From Ornithinimicrobium sp. CNJ-824 (GTDB lineage: Bacteria > Actinomycetota > Actinomycetes > Actinomycetales > Dermatophilaceae), in NCBI RefSeq assembly GCF_001942405.1, contig NZ_MKKA01000062.1, positions 1 through 64,000 of the forward strand: 64,000 nucleotides of DNA. Reading direction: 5' to 3'. Below, one piece after another: positions 63,390-64,000 of this stretch. The notes under the pieces are model-generated. The model was not told where the DNA came from. It ran no database searches and saw only the letters and a program-made list of their open reading frames with translations. How positions within the stretch are numbered: the stretch's first letter is position 1; each line of letters starts with the position of its first letter. The position numbers were made by a program, and so were the translations under genes.

Positions 63390-64000
63390 GTGAACCTCCC
63401 CCTCGACGCCGGGCGGCCGGGCCTGTGGACCGCCGTGTCCTTGGTGGGTCCGGCCCGGAACCGGCCGGTGGCGGTCGCCCACCTGGGGCTGCGCACCCGC
63501 TCCACGGTGGTCGCGGACGCCCTGTCCCTCGCGGCGACGAGGGGATGCTCGGTCGAGGACCTCGCCAGGCTGATCGACGAGGACGTCGATCGGTTGGACG
63601 CCGTCGTGACCGACGACGCGGCGCTCGCCGGTCTGGCACTGCTGTGGGCGGGCCAGGGGGACCCCGCCTGCGCGGACCGGGGCGCCCTGCTCTACGGGTG
63701 GCTCGCGGCCTCCGGTCGGTTGCCGGAGCTGCCCGTCCATCACCAGGCCACGGCCCAGGCGCTGCTGCTGTCCGGCCGCGCGCGCGAGCTCAGGGACCTG
63801 CTCCCGATCCTGACCCGGATCCCGGCCCCCGTCCGGCACGACGTCGAGGTCGACTTGACCCGCCCGGGACCGGGGGATCCGCCCGGCGGGGAGCGATGGC
63901 TGGCCTGGGAGCGGCTGCTCTCCGCCCGCTTCACCGACCGAGGACTGGTCCCCGTGCGCGTGCGGGCGGAGGGTCCGGAGCCCCACCTCTTCGACCGGCT
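63390..64000 (+). CDS. Glycosyltransferase-associated N-terminal module, cut by the right edge
   Basis: An open frame from GTG 63390 to the end of the window, at least 203 residues, no stop. It is helix-rich: DALSLAATRGCSVEDLARLID, LLYGWLAASGRLPELPVHHQ. It ends with EVDLTRPGPGDPPGGERWLA...LFDRL, which by eye parallels the module in front of the GT2 domain of the neighbouring 1030-residue protein (NPALGGAATDGAAWAAAF...SLDRL). So it is probably the front of a second glycosyltransferase, divergent from the first. A GAGGAGG site at 63358 sits too far from this GTG, so the true start may be upstream at a non-standard codon. Confidence 0.7.
   Translation, partial: MNLPLDAGRPGLWTAVSLVGPARNRPVAVAHLGLRTRSTVVADALSLAATRGCSVEDLARLIDEDVDRLDAVVTDDAALAGLALLWAGQGDPACADRGALLYGWLAASGRLPELPVHHQATAQALLLSGRARELRDLLPILTRIPAPVRHDVEVDLTRPGPGDPPGGERWLAWERLLSARFTDRGLVPVRVRAEGPEPHLFDR

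Noticed and set aside
62835..63986. N-terminal extension of the large glycosyltransferase to the right edge
   Set aside because: The frame stays open, but the extension overlaps the small membrane protein gene and is low complexity. GTG at 62834 with GTGA overlap is the natural start.

Overview
The window is very GC-rich and gene-dense, with frequent GTG starts and 1- to 14-bp overlaps between genes. Gene content points to an actinobacterium: mycothiol-era style rpsF-ssb-rpsR-rplI-dnaB order, a CIRCE-controlled Hsp20, an Mrp antiporter with fused A and B subunits, and a DnaB carrying an actinobacterial/mycobacteriophage-type class 3 intein. A member of the Micrococcales (Intrasporangiaceae/Ornithinimicrobiaceae-like) is my guess, not something the sequence proves. 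The ribosomal/ssb/dnaB block suggests the origin is not far away (inference).

Layout. 0.1-4.9 kb: HEAT-repeat protein, AAA ATPase, SGNH esterase, alanine dehydrogenase with an in-frame 99-bp tandem duplication, HU. 5.1-8.0 kb: cobalamin riboswitch, then a corrinoid importer whose binding-protein gene is broken by an internal deletion. 8.0-8.6 kb: a Phd/VapC toxin-antitoxin pair. 8.7-11.9 kb: a DUF4262 gene and the cobU-cobT-cobS nucleotide-loop operon. 12.1-14.1 kb: small plus large subunits of a sodium/solute symporter. 14.9-16.4 kb: divergent ArsR regulator and CDF metal exporter. 16.4-19.2 kb: a RimK-type amino-acid ligase (fused to an RCK_C-like domain) facing a two-gene operon for a retropepsin-like protease and an aspartoacylase-like deacylase. 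19.2-23.7 kb: TetR regulator and an oxidation cassette (ketosteroid-dehydrogenase-like flavoprotein, GMC oxidase, SRPBCC protein). 23.8-33.3 kb: Rho-N protein, a 58-aa membrane protein, LysR, methyltransferase, stand-alone UvrA-like ATPase, DUF1801 protein, P-type ATPase, AtoE-type transporter. 33.3-36.9 kb: dnaB with two inteins. 37.2-39.3 kb: CIRCE-hsp20 and a MATE exporter. 39.3-45.5 kb: Mrp/Mnh antiporter operon. 45.6-47.4 kb: rplI, rpsR, ssb, rpsF. 47.7-64 kb: a cell-surface polysaccharide locus (two UDP-sugar dehydrogenases, Wzm/Wzt-type exporter, glycosyltransferases, acyltransferase, TupA-like ATP-grasp, asparagine-synthetase-like protein) that runs off the right edge.

How the genes work together. 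The riboswitch, BtuCD-like importer and CobU/T/S together describe corrinoid salvage: uptake and completion of the lower ligand, without any corrin-ring synthesis in the window. The polysaccharide locus supplies UDP-glucuronate and UDP-ManNAc-uronate type donors, assembles and decorates a uronic-acid-containing polymer, and exports it through an ABC transporter.

Caution about the sequence itself. About a dozen genes need a frameshift to read through. In nearly every case the gene is short by exactly one base per break, often inside a G or C run. This looks like deletion-type sequencing error in a draft assembly, so these genes are annotated as single genes with the break noted rather than as pseudogenes.
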